Translations under genes and position numbers: made by a program
DNA from: an uncultured Bacteroidales bacterium
GTDB lineage: Bacteria > Bacteroidota > Bacteroidia > Bacteroidales > Tenuifilaceae
Direction of reading: 5' to 3'
Assembly (NCBI GenBank): GCA_937915475.1
Contig: CALGIR010000244.1
Coordinates: 1-11,483 of the forward strand
DNA: 11,483 bases
In this document: piece by piece, positions 1-8,728 of the stretch
Layout: every line of letters begins with the position of its first letter
Numbering within the stretch: the first letter of the stretch is position 1
Notes under the pieces: model-generated
Databases searched by the model: none
Seen by the model: the letters and a program-made list of their open reading frames with translations, nothing else
Told to the model about the DNA's origin: nothing

Positions 1-1
1 G

Positions 2-1795
2 GTTGAAGTGGTAAAGGGTGCACAATCCGTGCTCTATGGCACTGGGGCAATGGGTGGGATAGTAAATATCATAACCAAGGATGGGTACTTTTCTAGTGAG
101 CCTCATCTTTCAGGAAATGTAATTGCAGGGGTTGCATCTGCAAACAATAGCTACTCTGGCTATGCCAACATTAATGCTGGTGCCGATAGGTGGTACGTTA
201 AGGTAAATGGTACGTATAGCGATGCACAAAATATTAGAACTCCCTTGGGTAAACTACCCAATAGTCAGTTTACAACCAACAATATATCGGCACGGGTAGG
301 CTTTAAACCATTTAAAAACCATACTCTTAAGGCTCAATATCAGCAATATAGTGCAAGTGATGTGGGTATCCCCGGTGGCGATGCCTTTCCGGGTCCTGCC
401 ACGGCAACGTATAGCGATATTGGGCGCCAACTCTTCTCTGCCAGCTACGAAGTAACCGATGTTACAAATACGCTCTCATCGTTAAAACTTAGCTACTATA
501 ATCAGTTTATTCTTCGCGATGTGTTACTATATCCAAATACCGTTTCGGAGGCACCCACACCTAATGGTGGGTTCAGGCGCACAAGTCCGCAGTACTTTAC
601 GCCAACTGGCGAACATTTAACCAATGGGATTCAGTTACAGAGTACATGGAATTTTACTGATGATAATACTCTTATTGCGGGTATTGATGCTTGGGCAAGA
701 AACCTTTACACTGAAAGGCAAAAATATATCAAAGTAGAAGTTTTTAATCCCTTAGGAGATTTAATAACTACCAACAATATGGTAAGGGGAGAAACCCCAA
801 CACCAGAATCTACTTTTGGAACAGCAGGAATTTTTGTGCAGAACGAAACTCGTTTATTAGATGATAAACTCACCCTAATTATTGGGGGTAGAGCCGATGG
901 GATTCAAACCAAAAATGAGCAAAATTTCGATATCGATTATTTAATAGTGAATGGTGTACGTAACGATTCGCCACCCAATCAGCGCGTTACGTTTGAAGCG
1001 GGTAAGCAAAATCTGTTCTCATGGAGTGCAAATGCAGGTTTGCTGTACAGGGTTGGTAAAGATATTGACCTTTCGGCTAGTTTTGCTCGTTCGTTTAGGG
1101 CACCGTCGCTTGAGGAGAGTTTTAAGTTTATTGATTTAGGAAGCCTCGTTCTCCTTGGCGATCCAAACCTTAAGTCTGAGAGCGGCTATGCCACTGACCT
1201 AGGGCTAAGGGTTTGGAAACAGAATTTTATAATGCAGGTTGACGTTTTTGCCAACTGGATAAACAACATGATTGTTGAAACCCCAGGCGAATACATATAC
1301 ACCATAACCTCAACAAGCATCATTGATACTCTACCCGCATTGGTAAACGCCAATGTTAGCTCGGCTATGCTCTACGGTTCCGATATTAAATTTCAGTATA
1401 AGGCTACTAAAAACCTGGTAGTTTTTGGCTCAGGTGCATACGTTAGGGGGAGAGATACCGAGTCAGAAGAGGATTTACCCCAAATTCCTCCTCTTAGCGG
1501 CAGGTTTGGCTTACGATACAATGTAAATAGGATTGGATCCATTGAGGCTAGTGTTTTGGGTGCAGCCAACCAGAATAAAATTGCTGAGGGTGAAACCGCA
1601 ACCGATGGTTACCATAGAATAGACCTTAGCATTAGCTCTGCCAAATTCAATATGGGTTTTTCAAATCTCCAACTATTTGCTGGTATCGATAACCTTACCG
1701 ACGTAAGCTATACCAATCACCTTGCCACAAATCGTGGTTCTATTAGCATTGAGCCGGGCAGAAATATCTACCTAAGAGCAAGCATCTCTTTTTAA
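2..1795 (+). CDS. TonB-dependent outer-membrane receptor, 5' end missing
   Basis: The reading frame is open from base 2 and the gene starts upstream of the window; 597 C-terminal residues are present. The visible N-terminus (VEVVKGAQSVLYGTGAMGG, then IVNIITK) is the typical end of the plug domain of TonB-dependent receptors. The rest alternates polar and hydrophobic residues as expected for a 22-strand beta-barrel. It contains the family-typical SFRAPSLEE segment near residue 365 and NLTDVSYTNH near the end, and finishes in phenylalanine (RASISF), the usual outer-membrane insertion signal. Such receptors import siderophores, haem, cobalamin or other ligands using TonB-ExbBD energy. The substrate cannot be read from the sequence. 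It is not SusC-like: no SusD follows. Only 18 nt separate it from hydG, so co-transcription is likely, and an iron or metal ligand would fit that neighbour, but this is inference. Confidence 0.93.
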   Translation, partial: VEVVKGAQSVLYGTGAMGGIVNIITKDGYFSSEPHLSGNVIAGVASANNSYSGYANINAGADRWYVKVNGTYSDAQNIRTPLGKLPNSQFTTNNISARVGFKPFKNHTLKAQYQQYSASDVGIPGGDAFPGPATATYSDIGRQLFSASYEVTDVTNTLSSLKLSYYNQFILRDVLLYPNTVSEAPTPNGGFRRTSPQYFTPTGEHLTNGIQLQSTWNFTDDNTLIAGIDAWARNLYTERQKYIKVEVFNPLGDLITTNNMVRGETPTPESTFGTAGIFVQNETRLLDDKLTLIIGGRADGIQTKNEQNFDIDYLIVNGVRNDSPPNQRVTFEAGKQNLFSWSANAGLLYRVGKDIDLSASFARSFRAPSLEESFKFIDLGSLVLLGDPNLKSESGYATDLGLRVWKQNFIMQVDVFANWINNMIVETPGEYIYTITSTSIIDTLPALVNANVSSAMLYGSDIKFQYKATKNLVVFGSGAYVRGRDTESEEDLPQIPPLSGRFGLRYNVNRIGSIEASVLGAANQNKIAEGETATDGYHRIDLSISSAKFNMGFSNLQLFAGIDNLTDVSYTNHLATNRGSISIEPGRNIYLRASISF

Positions 1796-1813
1796 CTTAA
1801 AAAATATATTGTC

Positions 1814-3241
1814 ATGAAGTTTATTCCCGAAAAATACAATATTCCTGACGAGCCGATGAAACCTTTCATTGACCCAGAAGAAATTTGGAACTACATTAAT
1901 AATACCAAACCCACTCCAGAAAGGGTACGCGAGGTAATTGCCAAAGCATATGATAAGAAAAGGCTTTCGCTGGAGGAAACCGCAGTGCTGGTAAACACTA
2001 CCGACCCCGTGTTGGTGGAAGAGATACTAAACGCAGCTCGCGACCTTAAAAAAAAGGTTTACGGCAATAGAATTGTGCTATTTGCTCCGCTTTACATTGG
2101 CAATAAATGCACAAACAACTGTACATACTGCGGGTTTAGAACATCGAACAAGGAAGCCGTTAGGGTAACCCTTACCGATGAGGAAATAATAAAGGAGGTT
2201 GAGGCTCTTGAGGATAACGGGCAAAAACGCCTGATACTTGTTTATGGCGAGCATAAGGATTACTCTCCCGAATTTATTGCTGATAATGTTCGCCTAGTTT
2301 ACGGCATTAAAAAGGGTAACGGTGAGATTAGAAGGGTAAATATTAATGCAGCACCACTTGATATCGAAGGATTTAGAACAGTTAAGGAATCGGGAATTGG
2401 AACGTATCAGGTTTTTCAGGAAACCTATAACCCCGAGGCTTATGCACAATATCATTTAGGCGGTAAAAAACGCGATTTTAACTGGCGGTTGACTAGCCTT
2501 GACCGTGCGCAAGAGGCTGGTTTAGATGATGTTGGTATTGGTGCGCTATTTGGACTTTACGATTGGCGCTACGAAGTACTTGGGCTGGTTCGTCATACCA
2601 ACCACTTAGAAGCCTGCTATAATGTGGGACCACATACCATTTCGTTTCCCCGAATAAAGGATGCCGCATCGGTAAATACTCCCAAGGAGTTTGAGGTTAA
2701 TGATGATGATTTTGTTAAGCTAGTAGCCATCCTAAGATTAGCAGTTCCATATACGGGTATGATTCTTACTGCTAGGGAGTCGGTTGCTGTAAGGCGCGAG
2801 GTGATACAGTTTGGCGTTTCGCAAATTGATGGGGGTACAAAGCTCGAGCTGGGTTCCTACTCAAACTCAAAAAACGAAGTTCAAAACCTTAATCGCGAGC
2901 AGTTTATGATTAATGACAACCGCTCTCTTGCCGAGATTGTTGAGGAGCTAATCGACCACGAAAACTTACCCTCGTTCTGTACCGCATGCTACCGCTTGGG
3001 CCGAACAGGTGAGCACTTTATGGAATTCTCAGTACCAGGGTTTATTAAAAGATACTGCACGCCCAACGCCATTCTCACCCTTAGTGAGTATTTAGTTGAC
3101 TATGCAACACCCCAAGTACAAACTAAGGGGTGGAAATTAATCAACAAAACACTTGAGAACCTTAATAGTCAGGGCAACCCTGTTGAAATCAGGGGTAGAA
3201 TTGAACGTATTAAACAGGGCGAGAGGGATTTGTATTTTTAG
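1814..3241 (+). CDS. hydG: [FeFe]-hydrogenase H-cluster radical SAM maturase HydG
   Basis: HydG cleaves tyrosine to p-cresol and dehydroglycine, yielding CO and cyanide for the Fe(CO)2CN synthon of the hydrogenase H-cluster; it works with HydE and HydF in the cytoplasm. The 475-residue length is right for the family. The radical-SAM cluster motif CX3CX2C is at C99, C103 and C106 (CTNNCTYC). The HydG-specific C-terminal CX2CX22C motif for the auxiliary cluster is complete at C389, C392 and C415; this separates it from ThiH, which lacks it. Histidines at 261 and 264 lie where the family's dangler-iron ligand is expected. The ATG at 1814 has no Shine-Dalgarno, only an A-rich leader, as is normal in Bacteroidota. 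It follows the TonB receptor by 18 nt and converges on the peptidase gene 15 nt away. HydE, HydF and the hydrogenase itself are not in the window. Confidence 0.96.
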   Translation: MKFIPEKYNIPDEPMKPFIDPEEIWNYINNTKPTPERVREVIAKAYDKKRLSLEETAVLVNTTDPVLVEEILNAARDLKKKVYGNRIVLFAPLYIGNKCTNNCTYCGFRTSNKEAVRVTLTDEEIIKEVEALEDNGQKRLILVYGEHKDYSPEFIADNVRLVYGIKKGNGEIRRVNINAAPLDIEGFRTVKESGIGTYQVFQETYNPEAYAQYHLGGKKRDFNWRLTSLDRAQEAGLDDVGIGALFGLYDWRYEVLGLVRHTNHLEACYNVGPHTISFPRIKDAASVNTPKEFEVNDDDFVKLVAILRLAVPYTGMILTARESVAVRREVIQFGVSQIDGGTKLELGSYSNSKNEVQNLNREQFMINDNRSLAEIVEELIDHENLPSFCTACYRLGRTGEHFMEFSVPGFIKRYCTPNAILTLSEYLVDYATPQVQTKGWKLINKTLENLNSQGNPVEIRGRIERIKQGERDLYF

Positions 3242-3256
3242 CGATTACTCTTTACA

Positions 3257-4813
3257 TCAATTATTTAGCCATTGATTATTGCTTGAATCGAGGTAAAGAA
3301 TCAACCTCTGTGTATAGCTAATAATGTCCTCGATACCTTTATAACAGATTCTATCAGGGGTATCGAGGGGAGTGTGGTATTCACTATGGAGGCCAGTGGT
3401 AAGCAAGTAGGCAGGAATGCCTTTGGTCTCAAAGTGATAATGGTCCGAAAGGAGGGAAGCGGACATCCACGCCAACGATTTAAAATCGATGTAAAGCGAG
3501 GTATCTGCATTGATTTGTAAGGCCGTTTTACCAAACTTTTCGATGCTGTTAGCACCGCTTATAAAAAGGTTTTTTTTTGTACCATTCTGTTTTCTCGCTC
3601 TACCAACCATATCAAAGTTCAATACTACGGTGGTGCTATCTAATGGGAAAAGCGGATTTTTTGAATAGTGCTCTGAACCAAGTAGGCCAATTTCTTCGGC
3701 AGTAAAAGCGGCAAATATTATATTGTTCTTAAACTCAACACCTCGTTTTGCCTTTGCTGCAAACCGTTTTGCTAACTCAATTAGTAGGGCTGTTCCCGAT
3801 GCATTATCGTCGGCTCCTGGGAACCAGTTTTGCCCCTGAGGGGCAAGATGGTCGAAATGGGCACAAACAACAATCGATTTGCCTGAGTTTCTCGATGATG
3901 GAATCCATCCAATTACGTTCTGAGTATTAATGGTATCGGTTTGCTTTTCGAACTGCAAACCCAACTTTATGCCGGGAGGCAATGTCCTAATTGTTTCGTT
4001 TCTGTTAATCCTTTGCCAAACCTTAAGCGGATTCTCACCAAGAATTGCACTGGTAACCTGATTAGAGATTAAGATTTGGGGAATCGGGTCGGCAACTGGA
4101 GAAAAACTTCGGGTAAGTACAGATTTTTTTGAGTTGGCAATTGTATAAGTGGTTTTAGAGTGTAATGCATTAACCTGCCGTGATATTTGCGAGAATTGCT
4201 GGTTTTTTGTTGGGTTAGCAACAATAATTAGGGCACAGCCTTTGCTCTTGGCTAAATTTTGAACGTTTAGCGCGCCAACTCTTAAATTATTAGTAAGTAT
4301 AAGCAATGCTTTCCCTTTCAGCTCAATTGAATCCAACTCTTTAGGTGTACCTGTACCCCCAAATACAATCTCAATATCATTGAATGAATCTGGTACCGCT
4401 CCAAGTGCAATAAAATCGGTACCAAAGCCATAGGTTTTCCCCAGAAAGGTTAATGTACGCGATTTAGGTGTTGTGCAAACAATGCCAAATGATTGCTTAT
4501 AGGATATAGTAGGAACTGTCTTGTAGGGTTTCAGTTTTTGCGCCGTAAAAATACTATCGATATAAAATGCGGCTTTGTTGTCGTGACCCGTCAGTGAGCT
4601 ACGCCCATAGAGCTCGGGCGAGCATAATACATCAATGTGTCTTTTAATCTCATTTAGGCTTGTGTCAACCTTGCTAACTTCATTACAAGCAGCATGTTGA
4701 ACAAATAACAACAGACTGATTGCAAGTGCCAATATCATATAATAAAAACTGTAGCCAAAGCGTACAGTGCTTGGGTTGATATTTACCTCTTCAGCTAAAA
4801 TTGCCTTACTCAT
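3257..4813 (-). CDS. Exported M28-family zinc metallopeptidase
   Basis: The 518-residue protein has a C-terminal M28 (aminopeptidase Y/S type) catalytic domain from about residue 298. The two-zinc site is complete: H319 and D321 in AHFDHL, D335/D336 in GADDNASG, E373/E374 in AEEIGLLGS, D401 in NFDMVGR and H480 in EYHTPLDT. Residues 150-270 look like the PA-type insert common in such peptidases. A hydrophobic segment at about residues 24-40 (MILALAISLLLFV) is a signal peptide or anchor, so it probably acts in the periplasm. A cysteine follows it (HAAC), but the lipobox is poor. The annotated ATG overlaps the stop of the upstream DUF2339 gene by 8 nt, indicating translational coupling. Met26 would give a more standard signal peptide and is a possible real start. 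The exact substrate is unknown; aminopeptidase activity is the usual one. Confidence 0.92.
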   Translation of the reverse strand: MSKAILAEEVNINPSTVRFGYSFYYMILALAISLLLFVQHAACNEVSKVDTSLNEIKRHIDVLCSPELYGRSSLTGHDNKAAFYIDSIFTAQKLKPYKTVPTISYKQSFGIVCTTPKSRTLTFLGKTYGFGTDFIALGAVPDSFNDIEIVFGGTGTPKELDSIELKGKALLILTNNLRVGALNVQNLAKSKGCALIIVANPTKNQQFSQISRQVNALHSKTTYTIANSKKSVLTRSFSPVADPIPQILISNQVTSAILGENPLKVWQRINRNETIRTLPPGIKLGLQFEKQTDTINTQNVIGWIPSSRNSGKSIVVCAHFDHLAPQGQNWFPGADDNASGTALLIELAKRFAAKAKRGVEFKNNIIFAAFTAEEIGLLGSEHYSKNPLFPLDSTTVVLNFDMVGRARKQNGTKKNLFISGANSIEKFGKTALQINADTSLYIDFKSLAWMSASLLSDHYHFETKGIPAYLLTTGLHSEYHTPLDTPDRICYKGIEDIISYTQRLILYLDSSNNQWLNN

Positions 4814-7118
4814 CCGAATTGATTATTAAGTGCTTGTACTTATTGTAAAGAAAAGAAATAATTAATAGTAAAACCCCAAGCGATAGAAGAACAATTACCT
4901 TTGAAAGCGTATTGAGGTGGGCAATATCATAAATAAATAGTTTTACCAGTGTAATTGCCAAAAGCGTAATTGCACCAATACGGAGATGCCTTCTCCCTTT
5001 CCATAACCCAATAGCTATCAGAAAAAGCGAATAGATGCCCCATAGAATGCTCATCCCTAGTTTATATGACTGTGGGGAGTTGGCCAAGTCTATCCAGCTG
5101 ATTAGCTCACTACTCAAAACCCACACCAATATGATATGTAGGCATATATCGAATTGAACAGCCACTTTTTTGGACAGATTATGACCTGCAATTAGTTTTT
5201 GGCACCCTAAAATGGCAAAGGCCAAAAATGCAAAGGATATGTAACGAATGGCAATATCCATGGAATTTCTAGTGATTTCAAACGTCGTATTGTGGTCTAA
5301 ATACAATGTTCGTAGTTCGCTGAAAAGGTGTAGCCCACGGCCTAAAAATATTCCAATGGTTACAAGTGTTAAAGTGAGTAGGATTTTACCCAATTGCTCA
5401 TTCTTTTTACTTAACGATGTTAGGTATGTTATTATCCCAATGAACAGAAGGCTATAGTTAATTAACCAAATAGTTTTGTAGTGAAGTAAGCTAGCATTAA
5501 AAAGTTGAGTTTGCACCTCGGGGTCGCTGGTTGGCATTAGCACCATGGATGCTGAGTACTGTTGTGTCCAGTAGCTATATATTTCTGTTGCAAAGGTAAA
5601 GTAGGCAATAATAGCAAACATCAGGGGTAAAAAATACTGTGCAAATACGCTATAATATGTTGCCTTAAACTCTGGGGCAGAGTACCTATTACTAATACTA
5701 AGGGCTATAACCAGAGCAAACAGGAGGGTTACTGCAAGCGACGAGTAGAAGTTGATATTGCTGAATGGAGTATAAATATTGATATCCAGATTACATAACT
5801 GCACGCTCCAATCGTGAATTATGCTTACAAAAGCAATTGATAGTAAAGGAAACGCCAATTTTTCGTAAAACGCAGCCCCACGTGTTCTGCCTATCCAGAA
5901 AAGGGTTACACCCTCAATGGTCCAAAGTAGGGTTACCCAGTTCCCATCCAGTTGTACGGGAATGGCGATGGTAAAAAAAGCCAAAGCTAAACCTAAAACG
6001 AAGAAGAAAAGATTCTTATCGGTTTGCTTTTGCCTGAAAATTAAGATTCCAACGGCAGTGTGCAACAGAGCATTACATAAAGTAAAAAGACCAGTATATG
6101 CCTCAAGACTCGGGGTCTTACTTAACATGTAATACCCAAAAAAGTAGAATAGGAATGAGTTTGCAAGTAGAAGAATTATATCTGAAGTAGCAAACGACTC
6201 TTTTTTCAAGAGTTTAAATATCAAAAATGATGAGTAGAAAATTAAAAAGAAAACCAGTAAGAATCCCGATGCCATGGTGAAGTGCTCTGCGTGCCTATAG
6301 CTAAACAGTAGCCATGCCAAATAGATAAGCCAAGTAAATGCTAATGAGGAGAAGTAAACCGGTTTCCAGTATTTTTTTATACTTATGGCCAGTATGCCAA
6401 CGTTGATAATGGCCATGTAAGCAAATAAAAACTCTGCCTTGCCAGTACCTGTACTAACCAAAAAAGGAATGGCGTATGCACCAACAAGTCCTATATGCGC
6501 AATAACCTGTTGATTGTATTTTAGCGCTGCCGCTACCGTAAATGCTGTAAAAGCAAGCATTAAAGCAAATGCAAACCATTGGGAGTAAATGCCATAAAAA
6601 CTGTAGGCAGCAAAAGTAATAAAGTACATAATTGCCGAGCTACCGCTCAAAAGCACTGCGCTAAAACTCTCGTATTCTCGTTTTAACTTATAGGCAAAAC
6701 CCAGTAAAACTGCGCCTACTAAATAGCCCAGAATCACTCTAATTACAGGGCTTATAAACTGATGTTCAACGGCATATTTAATACCAATGGCTACACCTAT
6801 AATGGTTATTATAATTCCTATTTTGCTGATTAAATTTTCGCCAATCAAGCGCTCAAGGTTCCGCTTTGGTTTATCATAATCATGGGCATTATTAGTGGGA
6901 GTGGGGTTAGCTGGATATTTCGGCTCTCTCGCTTCTCTTGTCTCGACTATCTTCTCCTGAAGGCGCTCAGAAGTATCATCTTTTATAATTGGTTTTTTAC
7001 TAAAAACCCCAATTTCACGCTTTAACTCGTTTATTTGGTGGGCAAATTCTGTTTGCTTTTCGATTAGCCCTTCCAACTTTTTTTGCAGAGAATTTAACCT
7101 ATTATCAATTGGTACCAT
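4806..7118 (-). CDS. DUF2339 polytopic membrane protein
   Basis: This is a 770-residue integral membrane protein. Residues 5-40 form a heptad-rich coiled coil (LQKKLEGLIEKQTEFAHQI), residues 45-90 a charged, proline-containing linker, and from about residue 97 onward I count about 22 hydrophobic segments, mostly close-packed. The first membrane stretch (LIGENLISKIGIIITIIG) and the following KYAVEHQFISPVIRVILGY are typical of DUF2339 proteins, a family widespread in Bacteroidota and Proteobacteria with no established function. The ATG at 7118 is preceded by an A-rich stretch. The stop codon overlaps the start of the M28 peptidase, so the two are probably made from one mRNA. A physical or functional link to the peptidase is possible but is not shown by the sequence. 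Confidence 0.9.
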   Translation of the reverse strand: MVPIDNRLNSLQKKLEGLIEKQTEFAHQINELKREIGVFSKKPIIKDDTSERLQEKIVETREAREPKYPANPTPTNNAHDYDKPKRNLERLIGENLISKIGIIITIIGVAIGIKYAVEHQFISPVIRVILGYLVGAVLLGFAYKLKREYESFSAVLLSGSSAIMYFITFAAYSFYGIYSQWFAFALMLAFTAFTVAAALKYNQQVIAHIGLVGAYAIPFLVSTGTGKAEFLFAYMAIINVGILAISIKKYWKPVYFSSLAFTWLIYLAWLLFSYRHAEHFTMASGFLLVFFLIFYSSFLIFKLLKKESFATSDIILLLANSFLFYFFGYYMLSKTPSLEAYTGLFTLCNALLHTAVGILIFRQKQTDKNLFFFVLGLALAFFTIAIPVQLDGNWVTLLWTIEGVTLFWIGRTRGAAFYEKLAFPLLSIAFVSIIHDWSVQLCNLDINIYTPFSNINFYSSLAVTLLFALVIALSISNRYSAPEFKATYYSVFAQYFLPLMFAIIAYFTFATEIYSYWTQQYSASMVLMPTSDPEVQTQLFNASLLHYKTIWLINYSLLFIGIITYLTSLSKKNEQLGKILLTLTLVTIGIFLGRGLHLFSELRTLYLDHNTTFEITRNSMDIAIRYISFAFLAFAILGCQKLIAGHNLSKKVAVQFDICLHIILVWVLSSELISWIDLANSPQSYKLGMSILWGIYSLFLIAIGLWKGRRHLRIGAITLLAITLVKLFIYDIAHLNTLSKVIVLLSLGVLLLIISFLYNKYKHLIINSDE

Positions 7119-7296
7119 TTTTAGCGGGTTTTTGAGACTAGTAGCTTTAGCGGTTAGTATTATATACTACTCGACTTTTATTTTATGCATTGTTCATGCT
7201 GTTGAATTTTGTCCGCTGTATAGTGTAGACAAACCACGCATTATAGGCTACAATTCGGGTTTATGTAACATAAGGATATTGAAACTCAATCTAAGT

Positions 7297-7611
7297 TCAA
7301 CAACCGAGGTTAATAAGCCTAGATTCCAGTTCTTCAATACGATCTAACAAGTGAATGACTAATCCTGAAGCCGAAAGTTCAAGCTCAAAATCTTTTTGCA
7401 AACGCCTTACTTTTTTAACACGTGTAATGGCTTTATAGTTAAAACGCCACTCCTGTTTTAAGCCACCAATGGGCTCAAGAATGCCCTCATCTACAAGTTC
7501 CACTATCTCTTCTTGGGTATGATTACAGTATTGGCACAAATGAGTAAGGCTGATATATTCATCCTCATCAACAGCTACTCCTTCGTAAACTTTCTCTATT
7601 TGATTGCTCAT
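7297..7611 (-). CDS. cbpM: CbpM-like chaperone modulator (MerR-like)
   Basis: This 104-residue protein has the features of CbpM, the small protein that binds the J-domain of CbpA and inhibits its co-chaperone and DNA-binding activity. It has an N-terminal MerR-like helix-turn-helix with SLTHLCQYCNHTQEEIVELV and EGILEP, then a conserved arginine-rich segment (RVKKVRRLQKDFEL), then a C-terminal helix with a leucine repeat (LDRIEELESRL). I chose the ATG at 7611 over the TTG at 7626 because GGAGG lies 8 nt upstream of the ATG. The gene starts 4 nt after the stop of cbpA on the same strand, which is the usual cbpA-cbpM arrangement and supports the assignment. Confidence 0.87.
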   Translation of the reverse strand: MSNQIEKVYEGVAVDEDEYISLTHLCQYCNHTQEEIVELVDEGILEPIGGLKQEWRFNYKAITRVKKVRRLQKDFELELSASGLVIHLLDRIEELESRLINLGC

Positions 7612-7615
7612 GCTA

Positions 7616-8566
7616 CTATCCTCCAAAATTTGTTCGTGGATTAAAATTCAGGTCTTTCATTTGTTCGTACACCTTTTTTGCCTTTTCGTTGTTTGCTGGC
7701 GGGAGTACAATACTAATAATCACATAAAGGTCTCCAGGTGGTTTTGCAGGTATTCCCTTACCTTTCAGTCTTAATTTTTTTCCCTGAAATGAATCCGCGG
7801 GCAACTTCAACTTTACATTTCCACTGGGTGATGGAATTGTAATGCTGGCTCCAAGTGCGGCTTCCCAAGGAGCCACAGGCAAATTCATATAAATATCAGC
7901 ATCCTCTACTGAGTAAATTGGGTCTTTTTCATATTCAATTTTGATAAAAAGGTCCCCGTTTTCTCCACCATTGTAACCCGGCGATCCCTGCCCAGCAAGG
8001 CGAATCTTTTGACCGCTTCTGATTCCTTTGGGAATAGTAACATTCAAGGTTTTTGGTTTAGTGGTAACTCTTCCGTTATTTGCCACAGATTGAACAGTAA
8101 AACTAATGCGTCTGGTACCCCCATGGAAAGCATCTATTATGGGTATTTTTATGGATGCATCAATATCCTCACCTCTCTGCTGGAATTGTTGCCTATGGAA
8201 ACCACCTTTCTGCCGGGCATTGCCAAAAAGCGTTTCAAAAAAATCGCTGTACTCTCTGCTGTTGTCAAAACTTCCTTCAAAACCAAAGTTACTTCCATAT
8301 CCACCGCTCTGGTATTGCTTTTGATATTCTTCCCGCTGCTTGCCCGTTTCCCAATCCGATCCATACTGATCGTATAGTTTCCTTTTTTCAGGATCTTTAA
8401 GCACTTCATAGGCTTCACCAATATCCTTAAATTTTTTTTCTGCGTCAGGATTTTTACTTACATCGGGATGGTGTTTACGTGCCAATTTCCGATATCCCTT
8501 TTTAATCTCATCAGCAGTCGCATTCTTGCTGACTCCCAGCGTTTTGTAATAATCTTTAAATTCCAC
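7616..8566 (-). CDS. cbpA: CbpA-like class B J-domain co-chaperone
   Basis: The protein has 316 residues. The J-domain occupies about residues 4-68 with the DnaK-stimulating HPD at 33-35 (KHHPDVSK). A Gly/Phe-rich linker follows (about 85-130: GGYGSNFGFEGSF, GGFHRQQFQQRG). The two C-terminal substrate-binding beta-domains run from about 135 to the end (IPKGIRSGQKIRLAGQG, GDLFIKIEY, LKLPADSFQGKKLRLKGKG). There is no CXXCXGXG zinc finger, so this is CbpA/class B and not DnaJ. It should stimulate DnaK ATPase in the cytoplasm; E. coli CbpA also binds curved DNA. The start is a GTG at 8566, fixed by the J-domain, which begins at once (MEFKDYYKTLGV), and no good upstream ATG exists. cbpM follows 4 nt downstream. 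The upstream leader contains copy 1 of a hairpin-bearing direct repeat. Confidence 0.93.
   Translation of the reverse strand: MEFKDYYKTLGVSKNATADEIKKGYRKLARKHHPDVSKNPDAEKKFKDIGEAYEVLKDPEKRKLYDQYGSDWETGKQREEYQKQYQSGGYGSNFGFEGSFDNSREYSDFFETLFGNARQKGGFHRQQFQQRGEDIDASIKIPIIDAFHGGTRRISFTVQSVANNGRVTTKPKTLNVTIPKGIRSGQKIRLAGQGSPGYNGGENGDLFIKIEYEKDPIYSVEDADIYMNLPVAPWEAALGASITIPSPSGNVKLKLPADSFQGKKLRLKGKGIPAKPPGDLYVIISIVLPPANNEKAKKVYEQMKDLNFNPRTNFGG
7620..7624 (-). promoter_or_regulatory. Shine-Dalgarno of cbpM
   Basis: GGAGG on the minus strand, 8 nt before the ATG at 7611 and inside the last codons of cbpA. It decides the start of cbpM and is notable because most starts in this window have no such site. 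Confidence 0.7.
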
Positions 8567-8569
8567 GTG

Positions 8570-8640
8570 TTATTTTTAATTTAGTGTTTTATGAATATTT
8601 GATTTCTCAAAATAGCTGATTCTATTCTGAGACTTCTATC
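8570..8640. repeat. 71-bp direct repeat, copy 1 (leader of cbpA)
   Basis: This stretch aligns with 9629-9699 at a constant offset of 1059 nt, about three quarters identical by eye with two small compensating indels near the right end. Shared blocks include TTATTTT, AATTTCTCA-type sequence and CTTCTA. It holds an 11-nt-arm hairpin: TCTCAAAATAG at 8605-8615 and CTATTCTGAGA at 8622-8632, loop CTGATT. The single mismatch becomes a G-U pair in minus-strand RNA. The left end lies 3 nt upstream of the cbpA start codon. No T-run follows on either strand, so it is not a convincing terminator. Confidence 0.7.
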
Positions 8641-8727
8641 CTTGCCGTTGGAATAAGCAGTAATTGATAAATTCAATTCCTTCATTGCTTCAAAAAGTGA
8701 TTGCTCATTAAATATCCGCAAATCCAT
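8581..8727 (-). CDS. Possible 48-residue small protein
   Basis: An ATG lies one base after the stop of the KilA-N gene (TAG C ATG) and opens a 48-codon frame beginning MDLRIFNEQSLFEAMKEL and ending in IKH. I do not recognise the product. The predicted residues are balanced and partly amphipathic, which would suit a real small protein, and the tight spacing would allow coupled translation. Against this, its last 20 codons lie inside the direct repeat, whose second copy is not open in the same frame. It may be a remnant of a longer gene or chance. Confidence 0.3.
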   Translation of the reverse strand: MDLRIFNEQSLFEAMKELNLSITAYSNGKDRSLRIESAILRNQIFIKH

Positions 8728-8728
8728 G

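Noticed and set aside
7132..7347. 71-codon plus-strand ORF between the DUF2339 gene and cbpM
   Set aside because: It overlaps the 3' end of cbpM on the other strand and has no motif; probably chance.
8605..8632. Hairpin as a Rho-independent terminator of the KilA-N gene
   Set aside because: The stem is AU-rich and no T-run follows it on either strand.
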